Positions 52,601 to 63,100 of a stretch of DNA of 64,000 bases are shown here, one piece after another. The stretch comes from Phoebastria nigripes. Lineage: Eukaryota > Chordata > Aves > Procellariiformes > Diomedeidae. Numbering within the stretch: the first letter of the stretch is position 1; the number at the start of each line of letters is the position of its first letter. Both the position numbers and the translations under genes were made by a program. Location of the stretch: assembly GCA_035582835.1 (NCBI GenBank), contig JAYKAV010003093.1, forward strand, positions 329,814 through 393,813. The letters are read 5' to 3'. The notes beneath the pieces are model-generated. The model saw only the letters and a list, made by a program, of their open reading frames with translations, did not search any database and was not told where the DNA came from.

Positions 52601-55600
52601 TGACCCAAGCCTTACCAAGCCCACATTTTCTAGGCACAGCGTCTATGCTATTACAGGTGTATGCGTCCCATCAGTTAAACAGCTACTAGAGATGATGTGC
52701 ACCCCCAGCTTGATGTTACTTTGCTGTCAGTAGGCCAGCGTTCAACATCCATATCCCTTAACGAACACCAGCCCCATCTGCGACCACGTCCTGCTGCAGC
52801 CCCAGGGGCTGCACCCTGACCCCCCCAGCACAGTGCAGCATCAGGAAGATGAGCCCCCAGCACAGCAAGCAACTGCACCTTCTCCCCAGACACATGACTG
52901 CAGCTTTGCTGTACTGAAAATAGAGATGTCAGTTACATTATGCAGGGCAAACGCCCATTTGACGTCTGAGAGACTTAGCTGTGCAGAGAACGATAAACCA
53001 GGCCAGGGTTTGTCTCAGCTCAGGGGAGGTAATTGCAGTTCTGTGCTTCTGCATCCTGTCCCATCTTCTAGATGGCCACAGTGATCCAGCACACGGCTTA
53101 CCAACAGGTCTTGAGCACTGAAATGTGATGTAGCAACTGCTGAAGGCTGCTGTTCCAGAGCTGCAGGGATGATGGGGGCAGTATCGGGCACAAACTGGAA
53201 AATTGAAGAATTAGAAGAGATAAGTGGGTGCCAAACAGAGACTGCTGCATCTGTTCCACAGCTCTTGCAGCATTGCCCAGCTCTGAACCCATACGGCAAT
53301 GATGACCTCCTTCATGGCAGCTTGCAGCTAATGCCCTGGGCAGGCTCTGCCAGGAGCTGGCAGTACATTTGGACACAGCTGGTCACAGGGGCAGGACTGG
53401 AGCACAGGTGGGCCCCTTGCAGGCTGAGAGGAGCTGGGGGCTGCAAGCAGGATCCAAAGAGCCCTGCAAGGAGCTGTGTGCAAGGCCAGCCTGCAGATAG
53501 GGCCACAAGCATGGTGAGAGCCTTGTTTGATCTCTATGTGCCAACCCCTCAGTGCACAGGGCCCTCATCCTGCATATCTTCATGGTGTGAGGGGCTGCAC
53601 TTGACCTGCAGCTGGAGGCATTTTCACTGGTCCTTGGCATCATGCTTCAGCCCTGAAGCACAAGGTATTCCCAGCCCTGCAGATCAGCCTGCCAGCACTT
53701 GTCCTTCACGTCTCCCTTTTAGGCCCCTCTCCTCCCAGAAGACACTCGGGTGGCTTTAGATGTGTGTCAAGTTCAGGCTTTAAAACTACCATCTGAGAAG
53801 GTAGAAAGTTCTGGCTCCCTCGGGGCCAGGAGCACAGCTGCTCCTCCAGGCAGGAGCTGGAGCCTAAGATGAACTGCCCCGTTTCCAAGCATGGCTGAGG
53901 GAAGACTCAAGGGAGCACCAGGCCTGAGGCTTCTCCAGCACCTGTGAAATCTTCACCCTTCCACTGCAGGCCCAGGTTTTGCATAACAGCGTGCTGGATC
54001 TGGCGACGTGTTCACACAGGTCTCTCGTCTCATCTGCTGCCAAGTGAGCGGTATCCTTGGTATGCCGCAGTGTTCATCTGCAAGTGAATTAATCAGCTCT
54101 GCCCTTTAAATGTTCCAGCACAGCAGCTGCGGGAATAAATGGTTCTTCTAACTGCTTTTCTCCAGGAAAAACTGCTCCTATTGAGCTCCTATTGGCCCAG
54201 CCAGGAGCTGCCTTTGCTGGTTATAGCTCAGAGGATCCCAGGCCCCCACCCTGCTGCTGGCTCTCTGAAGCCGTGCTGCTCCCCAAAGGGGGATCCTGCT
54301 GCTTGTGGGGACAGCCAGCCTGGTCGTCCTGCAGCAAGCCAGGCCTGCGCAGCAGGGCCCAGAGCACTGTGGCATGTGTGATATCCCAACCGGTGTGTGC
54401 AAGAGGGGGGCTCAGCATCACCAGTGAGTCCAGGACCCTGGGGGGGCAGGCAGGAAAGGGCTGTGAGAGGAGGAATTAGGAGCCCAGGGCTGGCTGGGCA
54501 GGAGAGCTGGGGCCCCTACAACTGTCTCATGCTCACAGCCTTGGTTTGTCTCCCCTATCCAGGAGTGAAATGAAGCGCTGGATGATTTCGCTGGCCCCGA
54601 ACCGGAGAACCAAGTTTGTTTCATTTACATCCAGACTCGTTGGTAAGAGACACAGCATGGGAGCCAGGAGCTCTTCACCCCTATCCCAGTGCACCTTATT
54701 CTGCCCTGATCTCAGACCAACCCCAGGCTCGGGGCCTCTGCTGAAGCTGAACCCTCTCTCCCTGGGCTCCCCTTGCATTTCCACCATTGATACCCACTTG
54801 TCTCTGGGCCTGACCCTGACCTTGCTCCCTTCCAACCGGGGCTGGGCTGCACAAGCACTCTCCCTCCCACCCAAGCTGCTCATGGGTGGCACTACGGTGG
54901 TGATGTGCACCTGGCTCCCTTCCCCACAGAGATGCTCCCCTGGTCCCCATAGCTGGGGCACCCCATGGCCTCCGCGGGGTTTCTTACCAGATCAGAGGGA
55001 CCATTCGCAGAGCTTGTGATGCTACACCCACCCAAGCCATGCTGTCCTGCAGCGGGCTCCATCCCAGTCCATCCCTTACTCTCACCCTGTTCCCTGGCAG
55101 ACTGCCCACAGATCCAGTGTGTCCACCCGTACGTGGCCCAGCAGCCAGATGAGCTGTCCTTAGAACTGGCTGACGTCCTCAACATCCTGGACAAGACAGA
55201 CGATGGTATGGGGGATGGTATGGGGCTGGGCCGGGAGTCCCTATGGAAGGATGGGCTTTGCTCTAGGCAGGCGGCTGCCAAGCAGACAGGAGGGGCTCTC
55301 CAGCCAGGGAGAGATGCTAGCATCGGCATCGCAGCCGAGGGATCCCACAGGAGGAGGAGGGAGTTCCTGCCTCCTCCTAACACCCAGCAAATCCAGGTTG
55401 CCCTGAGCTGCAGCAATGCTGGCACAGCCACGCTGGCACCGGCTGTGGGCCATGGCAGGGCTGGCACATCCACCCCAGATGTAACTCAGAGCTGTTCTTA
55501 CCTTGATGATGCCTCGCAGCCACCTGATCCTGGTCTCTGGGGCACACTTGTAGCTGGTGGACTCGGTCACGTTGGGTCTCTGCCGGGGACCACTCCTGTG

Positions 55601-56036
55601 GCATCAGGGGCAGCGGAGGGCTCTCAGTGGCAGCAGTGCCTGCTTTCTGCTGGCATCCCTTGAGCCAGTTGATCAAACACAGTGCTGCTCAGGCGAGTGG
55701 GCCTCCGTGGCTAGATTTACAAACTGGGTCCGCTCCAGCACAGGCCTCTGAGCAGCTTCCAGAAAGCACTGCCAGCTCTGTAGGCTCTTTCCAGCACAAC
55801 TGTCCCAGCGCAGGAGCAAGGGCCAGTCCTTCCCCACTTATGCCTCTGTCTGTCTCTGCTCAGGCTGGATATTTGGGGAGCGTCTTCATGACCAGGAGAG
55901 GGGCTGGTTCCCCAGTTCTATGGGGGAGGAGATCCTGAACCCCAAAATCCGAGCCCAGAACTTGAAGGAGTGTTTCCGGGTGCACAAGTCAGATGACAGT
56001 CAGCGGAGGAAACTGGGCAGCAGAAGCCGCCAATGA
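16432..56036 (+). CDS. NGEF: NGEF (ephexin-1), Rho guanine-nucleotide exchange factor, 14 exons in the long form
   Basis: Ephexin-1 catalyses GDP/GTP exchange on RhoA, Rac1 and Cdc42. It is phosphorylated downstream of EphA4 by Src-family kinases, which shifts activity to RhoA during growth-cone collapse. Long-form exons: 16432-16699, 20178-20292, 30718-30833, 35631-35905, 43217-43377, 43674-43826, 45816-45945, 46712-46786, 48750-48839, 50529-50692, 51751-51906, 54563-54642, 55101-55205, 55864-56036. Every junction is GT-AG and keeps frame. The product is 686 residues (583 with the alternative first exon at 30518), against 710 and about 618 in human. Layout in long numbering: basic N-terminus (about 50-80), Src-target LLYQEY motif (Tyr170), acidic linker (about 185-215), DH about 260-447, PH about 467-590, SH3 about 598-660, basic C-tail. 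DH, PH and SH3 are nearly identical to mammalian NGEF as I recall it, including [17 protein letters not shown]. The gene is convergent with SNORC, as in human. Exon limits were set by eye. Confidence 0.95.
18100..18730. repeat. Degenerate minisatellite, unit about 45-50 bp
   Basis: Roughly ten or more diverged copies share a pattern of CTGCAGCAGGACCAG..., then ACAG(A)AG, then a pyrimidine-rich end such as CCTCTCTCCTG. Copies begin near the repeated CAGCAGGA cores at about 18178, 18337, 18609 and 18650, and at related CTGCTG/CTGCAG cores between them. Few stops occur, so several frames are open by accident. Boundaries and copy number are by eye. Confidence 0.5.
18996..19060. repeat. Polypurine tract
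   Basis: A nearly uninterrupted G/A strand (GGGAGGGAGAGGAGGGGAAG and onward) with very few pyrimidines. This is low-complexity sequence that could form triplex DNA. No function is implied. Confidence 0.6.
20178..20292 (+). CDS. NGEF: NGEF coding exon 2 (long form)
   Basis: 115 bases, entering in phase 1 and leaving in phase 2. Acceptor GTCACAG, donor AAG/GTAAGG. It completes Gly90 and encodes 91-127, including [10 protein letters not shown], which resembles an NEPL segment in the same place of human long-form NGEF. The n at 20275 leaves one residue as Glu or Asp, with no stop possible. The exit phase fits the exon at 30718 exactly (AG + G = Arg). Confidence 0.75.
23765..23805. repeat. (AGAT)n / (GGAT)n microsatellite
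   Basis: Perfect AGAT units give way to interrupted GGAT and AGAT variants, ending GATGAATAA. A standard tetranucleotide microsatellite, probably length-polymorphic. Confidence 0.9.
29635..29821. other. Assembly gap (187 n)
   Basis: A run of 187 unknown bases within the GC- and G-rich block upstream of the short-form NGEF promoter. Long frames crossing it are artefacts. The true length may differ from 187. Confidence 1.
29822..30360. repeat. G-rich irregular tandem repeat (core GGCTCTGAGGGG)
   Basis: About a dozen copies of a core close to GGCTCTGAGGGG, spaced by G-rich filler (ATTTGGGG, TCTGTGGGG, CCTGGGAGGGG). Examples lie near 29876, 29993, 30116, 30148, 30206, 30289 and 30310. The plus strand is strongly G-rich with many runs of three or more G, so G-quadruplex formation is possible. 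It abuts the gap and ends at the CpG island. Confidence 0.75.
30340..30517 (+). promoter_or_regulatory. NGEF: CpG-rich promoter and 5' leader of the NGEF short form
   Basis: A very GC- and CpG-rich stretch directly 5' of the short-form ATG, continuing through about 31050 as a CpG island. It contains GC boxes (GGGGGCGG) and a perfect X-box at 30420. I see no TATA box, as expected for such promoters. The transcription start cannot be placed from sequence alone. Confidence 0.65.
30420..30433 (+). promoter_or_regulatory. RFX X-box motif, perfect palindromic match
   Basis: GTTACCGTGGCAAC matches GTTNCCNNGGNAAC at every fixed position. This is the known symmetrical site for RFX winged-helix factors, which regulate ciliary and neuronal genes. 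It lies 85 bases upstream of the short-form ATG, in the presumed promoter or 5' leader. Confidence 0.65.
30518..30591 (+). CDS. NGEF: NGEF alternative first coding exon (short form)
   Basis: The ATG is in a strong context (AGCCATGG). It encodes 24 residues starting [17 protein letters not shown], very close to the start of the human and mouse short isoform (MELLAAAFSAACA). Donor CAG/GTGAGC leaves in phase 2, the same as exon 2 of the long form, so both transcripts use the acceptor at 30718. The short form lacks the basic long-form N-terminus but keeps the regulatory tyrosine (Tyr67 here). Confidence 0.9.
30718..30833 (+). CDS. NGEF: NGEF coding exon 3 (first shared exon)
   Basis: Acceptor CTCCCACAG, donor TCG/GTAAGG. 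Encodes 128-166 of the long form. The first half is a GCC/GCG-coded Ala-, Pro- and Glu-rich stretch ([14 protein letters not shown]). The second half is the conserved [12 protein letters not shown]. The Ala/Pro part replaces a different Ser/Thr/Pro-rich sequence in human, so it is a fast-evolving GC-driven linker. Confidence 0.92.
30834..35630 (+). other. NGEF: NGEF intron 3
   Basis: Begins in the CpG island tail (to about 31050) and becomes ordinary AT-moderate sequence. No coding exon was recognised in about 4.8 kb. It ends at acceptor TGCCTCCTAG. Confidence 0.75.
35631..35905 (+). CDS. NGEF: NGEF coding exon 4 (regulatory tyrosine, acidic linker)
   Basis: Encodes 167-258. It opens with [11 protein letters not shown]. 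The Tyr codon at 35639-35641 corresponds to the Src/EphA4-phosphorylated tyrosine of ephexins (Tyr179 in human long NGEF, Tyr87 in the short mouse form). A Glu/Ser/Pro-rich linker follows ([15 protein letters not shown]), then the conserved autoinhibitory-region sequence [17 protein letters not shown]. Donor GAG/GTAATG, phase 0. Confidence 0.96.
38408..38440. repeat. (CAA)n / (CAAAA)n simple repeat
   Basis: ACAACAACAACAACAAAAC followed by AAAAC units. Interrupted microsatellite. Confidence 0.85.
41055..41090. repeat. (AG)n tract followed by CTCTCTC, hairpin-capable
   Basis: Nine AG units, then GGTTCTCTCTCAGGTTCTC. The CTCTCTC can pair back to the AG run. Simple repeat within an intron. Confidence 0.75.
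43217..43377 (+). CDS. NGEF: NGEF coding exon 5 (start of DH domain)
   Basis: Encodes 259-311 plus two bases. [20 protein letters not shown] is conserved region 1 of the Dbl-homology fold. Its Glu in TSEASY is the residue class that contacts switch I of the GTPase. Donor GCG/GTAAGA. A 75-bp tandem duplication begins 16 bases past this donor. Confidence 0.97.
43393..43542. repeat. 75-bp tandem duplication, two copies
   Basis: Copies at 43393-43467 and 43468-43542 both begin CTGGATTTTTGT and end CCAGGGG, with about nine differences between them. It occupies half of the short intron 5 (296 bases). Confidence 0.9.
43674..43826 (+). CDS. NGEF: NGEF coding exon 6 (DH domain)
   Basis: Encodes 312-362 plus two bases. 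[20 protein letters not shown] and [20 protein letters not shown] belong to the DH helical bundle and are near-identical to mammalian NGEF. Acceptor CTCATCTAG, donor TCT/GTGAGT. Confidence 0.97.
43827..45815 (+). other. NGEF: NGEF intron 6
   Basis: About 2 kb with no coding exon seen. There is a short CA-rich stretch near 45497-45535. It ends in a strong TC-repeat pyrimidine tract and CTCAG. Confidence 0.8.
45816..45945 (+). CDS. NGEF: NGEF coding exon 7 (DH conserved region 3)
   Basis: Encodes 363-406. [17 protein letters not shown] is the most conserved DH helix and forms much of the GTPase-binding surface. Acceptor CTCTCAG, donor CAG/GTAGAG, phase 0 out. Confidence 0.97.
45946..46711 (+). 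other. NGEF: NGEF intron 7
   Basis: 766 bases, no gene seen. Ends CTCCCCTGCAG. Confidence 0.85.
46712..46786 (+). CDS. NGEF: NGEF coding exon 8 (DH domain)
   Basis: 25 codons, residues 407-431: [20 protein letters not shown] and onward, the last part of the DH bundle. Symmetrical phase 0-0, donor ACA/GTAAGT. Confidence 0.96.
46847..46868. repeat. Poly(C) run, 22 bases
   Basis: An uninterrupted run of 22 C, preceded by CCCCG, 60 bases into intron 8. Its length in any assembly is unreliable. Confidence 0.9.
48536..48595. repeat. T-rich / (GTT)n / (CTTT)n simple repeat
   Basis: GGGG-T(9), then GTT units, then CTTT-type units, over about 60 bases. It lies about 155 bases before the exon 9 acceptor. 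Confidence 0.85.
48750..48839 (+). CDS. NGEF: NGEF coding exon 9 (DH-PH junction)
   Basis: 30 codons, residues 432-461: [20 protein letters not shown] then [10 protein letters not shown]. This is the last DH helix and the linker to PH. Symmetrical phase 0-0, donor AAG/GTATAA, the weakest donor of the gene. Confidence 0.96.
48840..50528 (+). other. NGEF: NGEF intron 9
   Basis: About 1.7 kb, no coding exon recognised. One n at 49070. Ends with acceptor CTTCTATTCTAG. Confidence 0.8.
50529..50692 (+). CDS. NGEF: NGEF coding exon 10 (first half of PH domain)
   Basis: Encodes 462-515 plus two bases. [13 protein letters not shown] is the first PH strand, and [19 protein letters not shown] the following strands. 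Strongly conserved with mammals. Donor TGG/GTGAGT. Confidence 0.97.
50693..51750 (+). other. NGEF: NGEF intron 10
   Basis: About 1.06 kb, no gene seen. Ends CCTCTCCCAG. Confidence 0.85.
51751..51906 (+). CDS. NGEF: NGEF coding exon 11 (PH domain)
   Basis: Encodes 516-567 plus two bases: [20 protein letters not shown], then the [17 protein letters not shown] and YMLKASS segments of the PH sandwich. Donor CCA/GTGAGT, phase 2. Confidence 0.97.
51907..54562 (+). other. NGEF: NGEF intron 11
   Basis: About 2.7 kb of GC-moderate sequence. Several long open frames on both strands (for example 53169-53759) resemble no known protein and are taken as chance. Ends CCCCTATCCAG. Confidence 0.75.
54563..54642 (+). 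CDS. NGEF: NGEF coding exon 12 (PH C-terminal helix)
   Basis: Encodes 568-594 plus one base: [20 protein letters not shown]. The Trp in KRWM is the near-invariant PH helix tryptophan. Donor TTG/GTAAGA. Confidence 0.96.
54643..55100 (+). other. NGEF: NGEF intron 12
   Basis: 458 bases, no gene seen. Ends TTCCCTGGCAG. Confidence 0.85.
55101..55205 (+). CDS. NGEF: NGEF coding exon 13 (SH3, first part)
   Basis: Encodes 595-629 plus one base: [20 protein letters not shown] then [15 protein letters not shown]. The [12 protein letters not shown] segment is the SH3 ALYDY-like start and RT loop. Donor ATG/GTATGG. Confidence 0.97.
55206..55863 (+). other. NGEF: NGEF intron 13
   Basis: 658 bases. An open frame runs through the exon 13 donor but is not conserved SH3 sequence. 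No other gene seen. Confidence 0.85.
55864..56036 (+). CDS. NGEF: NGEF last coding exon (SH3 end, C-tail, stop)
   Basis: Encodes 630-686 and TGA at 56034-56036. [20 protein letters not shown] carries the SH3 n-Src/distal loops and the conserved WFP ligand-groove residues. The tail [16 protein letters not shown] ends as in mammals but appears about six residues shorter just before RRKLGSR, judged from memory of the human protein. Confidence 0.97.
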
Positions 56037-59000
56037 CTGCTGGCATCCCCAGGCGTCTGGAGTGCCTCTGGGAGAGGAGCAGAGGACAGAGGCTGCCAGC
56101 TGGGTGGATGTGGTGGTGGTGCTGTGGGCCATGGTGCAGGACCTGGTGTGCCGGACCAGGCACACGCACCCCTGAACAAACAGACTGTAGTTCCTGGGCT
56201 CCCCGCAGCACTGATCCTTTCCTGGGGATCCGTGCTTTGAACTGGCTAAAATAACCCCTTTCCAGGTGTTCTGTAAAGCCCCAAAGAGCACAAGCCAAAT
56301 GGACACAGCCCGAAGGCCACGGGGTGCTGGCCAGCTGACCCCTGTTCCCTGCACATGTGCTAGCTGGGGCTGGCTCAGGCCACTTGGGAAAAGCACATGG
56401 CCGCAAATATAACTAAGCAATTAATGTCGCCCAGTTTAAGCACTTACAGCTCGTTGCTACCTTTTGAGTTTGGGGCCCTCCTAAAGCAGCATCTTATAGG
56501 GGTAGAAACTGAAGCAGAGGAGCTGTCTTGCTGCCTCTCACACAGCCCATTGGCACCAGGCTGTAATGAGCCCCAGGAACTCCACCTCCCCAGTCCTGCT
56601 GTCAAGCCGCCGGGCCCATTCCCATGGGCAGACCCTCAATCTGCTTCCAGTCAAATGCTCCGAATTGCTCCATACCCAGCCCTGCTCCACCAGCAACCCA
56701 ACCTCGCCAGCCCTGACCCACATCTCTTGCCGCCTGATGGCCTTGAAGCACATCTGGGCCCTGCCCCATGGCTCACCGCCTCTTCCACAGCCAGCATCCC
56801 TCCGCAGAGCTGCCGCAGAAGCCTAGCACCGTGGCCTTTCCTGGTTAATCTGGCACTCGTGGTCTCCGCTACTCACTGCTGTGCCAGCCCCTCCCTGCAC
56901 ACCACCGCGTACCACGGGAGCACCAGCAGACCTGGGCTGCCACGCAGCAGGCAAGTGACCTTGCCCAGGAGCTGTTTGTCCCACGTGCTGTGGGAGGCCC
57001 AGTGATCACTGCCTGCATGCTTGTAACCCACACCACCCAGGTGCACACATGACCTGCGTGCACAGACTCCCTGTACAGGCTCACCTCCATGTATATACGC
57101 AAATCCTCTGTCGCCAGCAGAGCCGGATCATCACTCCTTCCAGCTGTGGCACTGAGCATCGCATGAAGCCCAGGGCACAGCACTGAGACTGGCCAGGGGA
57201 CGGACCCATGGCAGCCACCTGTTGTTCAACAGCCTTGCTCTGAACAGTCCCACACATGGCCGCAGCCAAGGGCCTCTTAGCTACAAGCTTGTCCTGAGCT
57301 GCGGCCAGCATCCATCAGGGAAATCAATTATTTGCCATCTTTCTGTAACACTGGAAAGGAGAGTCTTCCAGGCACTGTGGCCTGTGCTGCTGTATGCTCT
57401 GCCGGTGCCATGGTTGTGCTCGAAAAGGGGATGGAGAGCAGCCGCCTGCTGATGGAGCCACGCACCAGCCACGCACACAGAGCAGAAGAACACGGCCATG
57501 CCAATGGCAGCATGGGGAGGAAGGAGGATGCTGGGGAGCTGCTGGAGGGGGGCTCTGGAGTGCCACGCTGGGCCCAGGTTACATGGGGAGTATGCAGCGT
57601 GAGGCCGGACCCAGCTAAGGGAGGGCCAGGGCTGTCCTCAGAGCTGTCCGTACTGTCACCGCAGCCCTGGGACAGCTGGCCCAGAGTCAGCCCTGCACTG
57701 GGAGTGCTGCAGCCAGCCCCCAGGACCAAACTGGTGGGAGCCACAGCAGTGAAGGGAGAGCAAAGGGGTTCCCCCCTCAGGCCTAGCTTAGTGCCACCGT
57801 GTTAGCATGTGACAGCCAGCAGGGCTGTGCCTGCCACCTGTAGCACCCCCAAGAGAGGGGCCCCTGGGGAGCTCGCACCAGGCGGAGGCTCCTGGCCACC
57901 TGCCAGCACCCAGCCCAGAGCTGGGGGCAAGGAAGGGACCACAGCCTCCAGTCTGGTGCTTCGAGCTCGTTTAATGGGGAGACCCAAAGTCAGATCCCCC
58001 CAACAGTAGCCCACAGTCAGCTTTCTGAGTACAACCACACCTCCAGCTCAGGGTCCAGACCTTGCAGCAGCCAGAAATTCTCTATAGCAAAACCCAGAGA
58101 AGCTCCAGGTCTAGAAGTCCTTAAAATTACCTGAGAAATTGCCACATCCCAGATCCTCCAGCTTCGCAGCCCAGCAGCCAGCCCAGCCCAGGCACTACAG
58201 CCCCACATGCCCACCTGGGATGTTTCTCATAGCACAGAAATGCTCCCTTACTCATCAGAAACAGGTCTTTCACTAGTGGAGGGGCTGGCCCAGGTTCCCC
58301 AGTGCCAGGATGCCAGTTCCTCACTGCATTTTCTGGGGGGAGAGGGGCCCAGGGCTGCCACGCACTGTCCCACNACCCACCACCAAGCCCTGGGACTCAC
58401 CCCAGACCCTCTTGCTCTGTTGTGACTTTTTAGGACTCCAAACCCTAGGCACAGGCCGTGCCATTTTCAGGCACCAAGTGACATCTGGTGTTACTTCCTC
58501 AGACCCAGCCCTGCACGCCTCCGTTTCAGTGGTCTCAAGTGTTGTACAGGGCCAGGCCTGGGGCCCACAAGCACGGGCTAGAGCCCCCCCGGCCCCCACT
58601 GGGCTGCCTCAGCAAACTGAGGGGAACTTCTTGTTGTCTCGTTTTTCCATGTGATGAAATATAGCTGAGCAAGCCAGCGCCAAAGCAACACGTGTGCCTC
58701 TTCTTCCTCCCCCAACACCAACCGCTCACCTCCTCCCCAGTCCCCTCCAGTGCAACTGGTGGGGGGCAACTGGCCCAAACGCAGGGAGTGGCACTAGGGC
58801 TGAACATGAACATGGGGTGGGGTGAGACCGGGGAAGTATCAGTGTGGTTTACACCAACTGAACAGCCCTTCCCAAGGAGAGCTGTGCAAGGTGATGCCCA
58901 ACACCGTTACCGCCACCCAGGCTAGACCAAGAGAGCTGCTGCCAGCTCAAAGCCACTCAACTGCCGTAGGTCCCTCTTGACTGCGGGACTGACACTGCCT

Positions 59001-59214
59001 GCTGTGGTCAAGCCTGCCAGGTCTCCATGCGCCCAGGAGATCCACATGCTAAGAGCAAAGACCACTTTGGGGTGCAGCTTTGCTGCCTGGTGCAGAAGCT
59101 GGAGCACCCTTTGCCGCATCCGTGGCAGCATTTCTCCCCGGGCAGACAGGGAGCAGGAGCAGTCAAGGGCAGGAGACAGGCTGGTTGTGTTACAGAAAAA
59201 AAAAAAAAAAAACT
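56037..59214. other. NGEF 3' UTR and convergent intergenic stretch
   Basis: Holds the NGEF 3' UTR of unknown length. By eye I find no AATAAA or ATTAAA on the plus strand between the stop and SNORC. AATATA variants are present at 56406 and 58658. The rest is GC-rich with long meaningless frames on both strands. No other gene was recognised. Confidence 0.65.
59196..59212. repeat. Poly(A) run (poly(T) on the SNORC strand)
   Basis: 17 A on the plus strand. On the SNORC strand it is a T run starting three bases after AATAAA-A, that is, at or within the expected cleavage region. Confidence 0.85.
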
Positions 59215-59220
59215 TTTATT
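59215..59220 (-). terminator. SNORC: SNORC polyadenylation signal AATAAA
   Basis: The plus strand reads TTTATT. On the SNORC strand AATAAA begins after only four bases (ACTC) following the stop codon. The T-rich run just downstream resembles a downstream element. The predicted 3' UTR is therefore only about 20-40 bases. Confidence 0.8.
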
Positions 59221-59224
59221 GAGT

Positions 59225-60191
<967 letters not shown>

Positions 60192-63100
60192 CTGCTGGGA
60201 GACAAGCACCCACGGTCACTCACNGGCACAGGTGGCCCCGGCCAGGCTGCTGGTGACAGCGGCAGCTCAGGACAGCCACAGCTCAGCAGGGCCCTGGGCT
60301 CCAGCTGCCTGCCAAGTGCCCTGGGGTGGATGGAGGGTGACCCAAGAGCTGAGAAACCCCGTGGGGCTGAGACCTCCTCTGAGAGGGCACCACCTCCACA
60401 GAGCACTGACACCCAGAGCAGCTGAAGGCAATGCCCATGCCCCGGGGTGAAACCACACTGCCACAGGCTTTTGTGGCAACCTGGTGTACGCACAGCACAC
60501 ACGGGACAACAGGGAGCTCCCCACAACCGTGCAACCTCTGCTCATGCACAAACAGGCCCTGCATGAACATCCACAGCCAGTTCGCTCGTGGATGCCCGTG
60601 GGATTGGGCTGGGAGGGGCTGTCACATTCCTGCAACAGGCAGAGGCCACCTGGCCACCTGCACTGGCCAAGTTCACAGCATCTCAGGGCCTTTCTGTCCT
60701 GCACCGCGAGCCCATGCAGTGCAGAATGCTGGAAGCACTGCCACTGCGCAGGACACTGCTCCCCCAACATAGGCGCCCCAGAGCCTCGACTTCCCTCCGC
60801 CCCACCTCCACACTGTGCAGGGGAGATGAAAGCCAGGCCAGGCTCTGTTTGATGTTACCATTCACCTCCTGTTATTTCTTCCCCCTGTGGAGTCGGGGAC
60901 CAAACCAGAGAGCCCTCCCTGTCTGTGTGTGGCTGAGCTGAGCACTCCCCGTCAATGCCTGTCTTGTTCAGGTGGGCCCCGGCGGGAGCAGGAGACATTC
61001 CACAGCTCCCTGCCGAAACCGCTGGGAATGTCACACTGGGATGGGAAAAAAAAAAAGAGGCGGGGGGGAAAACCTAACAGCATCCAGTACCAGGGCCCAC
61101 CTGAACTGACATGATGTTTATCTGGGCTGGGAAAAAGGGTGGCAGAGGAGACGGAGCAAACAGCCTGGGCTTCCTGGGGCAAGGCACAGGTATCCCCAGG
61201 CACCCCGGCTCTGGCATGGTGCCTCTCGGTGTACCAGGGGCACTTGGAGACTTGCCCCAGCACCATGCCAGCTCTCCTGGCCCAGCAAGAGAGGTGGCAG
61301 CAGCACATCTTGGCAGTGCCAGCCCCAGCTTTAAGTACCTGGGGCCCTCCCTGCCTCCCACGGGCAGCCAGCACTTTGTGGGAGGAGAGCGCTGAAGAAT
61401 CGGCACTAATGGGCTCCACCACACTTTGTTCTCCTGTAGGAGCCCTGCATCAAAAGGAACAGGAGGGTGAACACCAAAACACTCACCTTTGCTGCCTGTA
61501 CAAACCCACTGCTAGGGCTTACCGCAGGGCTCACATCAAAGAGTAGCTCCCGCTGTCCCTGGAGCTATTCGAGGCTGCCTGCAGACTCAGGAACACAACA
61601 GGTTCTAGACTAGTTTTGGAAAGTCCTTTCTACAGCCGTAAAAGCTACAGAATTTTCAGCAAGACAGCTGCCAGGTTTAACTCCGGCCTAACAAGCAACG
61701 ACAGAGACAAATAAGCTCCCAGTTTGAGGCCTGTGCCAGCTCAGTCAGGCAGCGACACCAGCATACTCTAGCTGGCTGACACACCCTGGGGAGAAGCTGG
61801 GAGTAGCAGTGAATACCACGTCCTCACGCGCTTGGTACATCTGTGGTCACTGCATCAGAGGTGGCATCTCGGGTCCCCGGTATGAGCACACAAGAGGTTT
61901 GTGCTCCACAAGGGCTCCCCAGAAACACCCGAGCCCTTCCCAACCTGTCCTGCAAACCAACCAGCACAGCTGGAGAGTCACATCCCATCTGGAGGCTCTT
62001 CCAGAAAGTGCCATTTCCAGTGGACCTCTCTTCTATAAATCCTGTGGTTTAGCTACCAGAGGACAGATCAGGAGGAAATACAGAATTGAGTGGGTAAATG
62101 TAGTTAAAACAACAGGGAAAGGACCCGAGCAGAGCTGGGGCTATTTAGTTAGCAACAGTGGCATTAGGAACCTGTTGGTTTAGGCACAGACCAAACATAC
62201 GTAAAGCTTTTGAAGCCCCTGTTCCAGGCTGCTTTGGCAAGTGGAAAAACTCCACACGGAAGAGCTACACTCCAGCTACGACCTTCCTGACTGCGTCAAC
62301 ACCACCAGGGCCAGCACCAACACTGCAGCCGTTCCCAACTGGCAAGAGAACACCACGCTGGGAGGACATCATTGTTGCATTTCCCTAGAATGTTTTTCTC
62401 TCCAAAGCCAAAAGAGCTGGGTGTACCCCTCGCATCTGACTGGGGGAAAGGCGTTGGCTCAGATCATCTATAACAGATGCAGGCACCATCCAGGGAGGCT
62501 GTAGGGCCTGGACAGGGTCTTCCCAACTCCCTGTTCTCAAAGGGATGAGGAGGGAGCACTACCCCTTTCAACCGCAGTGCAAAGGCTCTTTTTCTAACCA
62601 GGTCGTGGAAAGTCTCTCCTGTCCCCGGTGCACCTAATTCCTGAAAAATTTATTGCAGCTCAATTTAAGCAGGGCACAGAGCTTATTTTTGATAGCCAAG
62701 TAAAGAGGAAACGGTTTAATTTGTTTATGATCTTAGTGATTTTTAAGACCTGGATAGAGTCCTGGATGGCTTCTGGATATGTATTTTGTTAATTCCCCTC
62801 ATCTGATTAAAACATGCTTTCAGTTCACCCTCACAGAAAGGGCAGAGTGTGCTAAACATGCATCTTCTGTCCCAAGTTCTTGCGGTTTTACCTTAACGGC
62901 GCTTCAACCAAGGAAAACACAACTCCTTTCAGTCGGGTCTAGTGCCTCACTAACAGAAATTGTCAGCTCAGAAGCAGCAGCAGTCATGCACACGCATAAA
63001 GTGAAATACCTGCATTTGAACATCACCAAGAGCCAGGGCTTACTGCTGGGTCTTCTCTTCAGTTCCTGCACCTCAACGCTGCTAGAGCAGATGCCGAGAG

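Noticed and set aside
54965..55663. 232-codon frame overlapping NGEF exon 13
   Set aside because: It is exon 13 plus read-through into flanking introns. The conserved SH3 sequence continues at 55864, not in the read-through.
60192..60222. GTGAGT next to the SNORC acceptor, suggesting an upstream exon at 60223 onward
   Set aside because: The resulting intron would be about 30 bases, too short for vertebrate splicing. The segment upstream shows no signal-peptide start.
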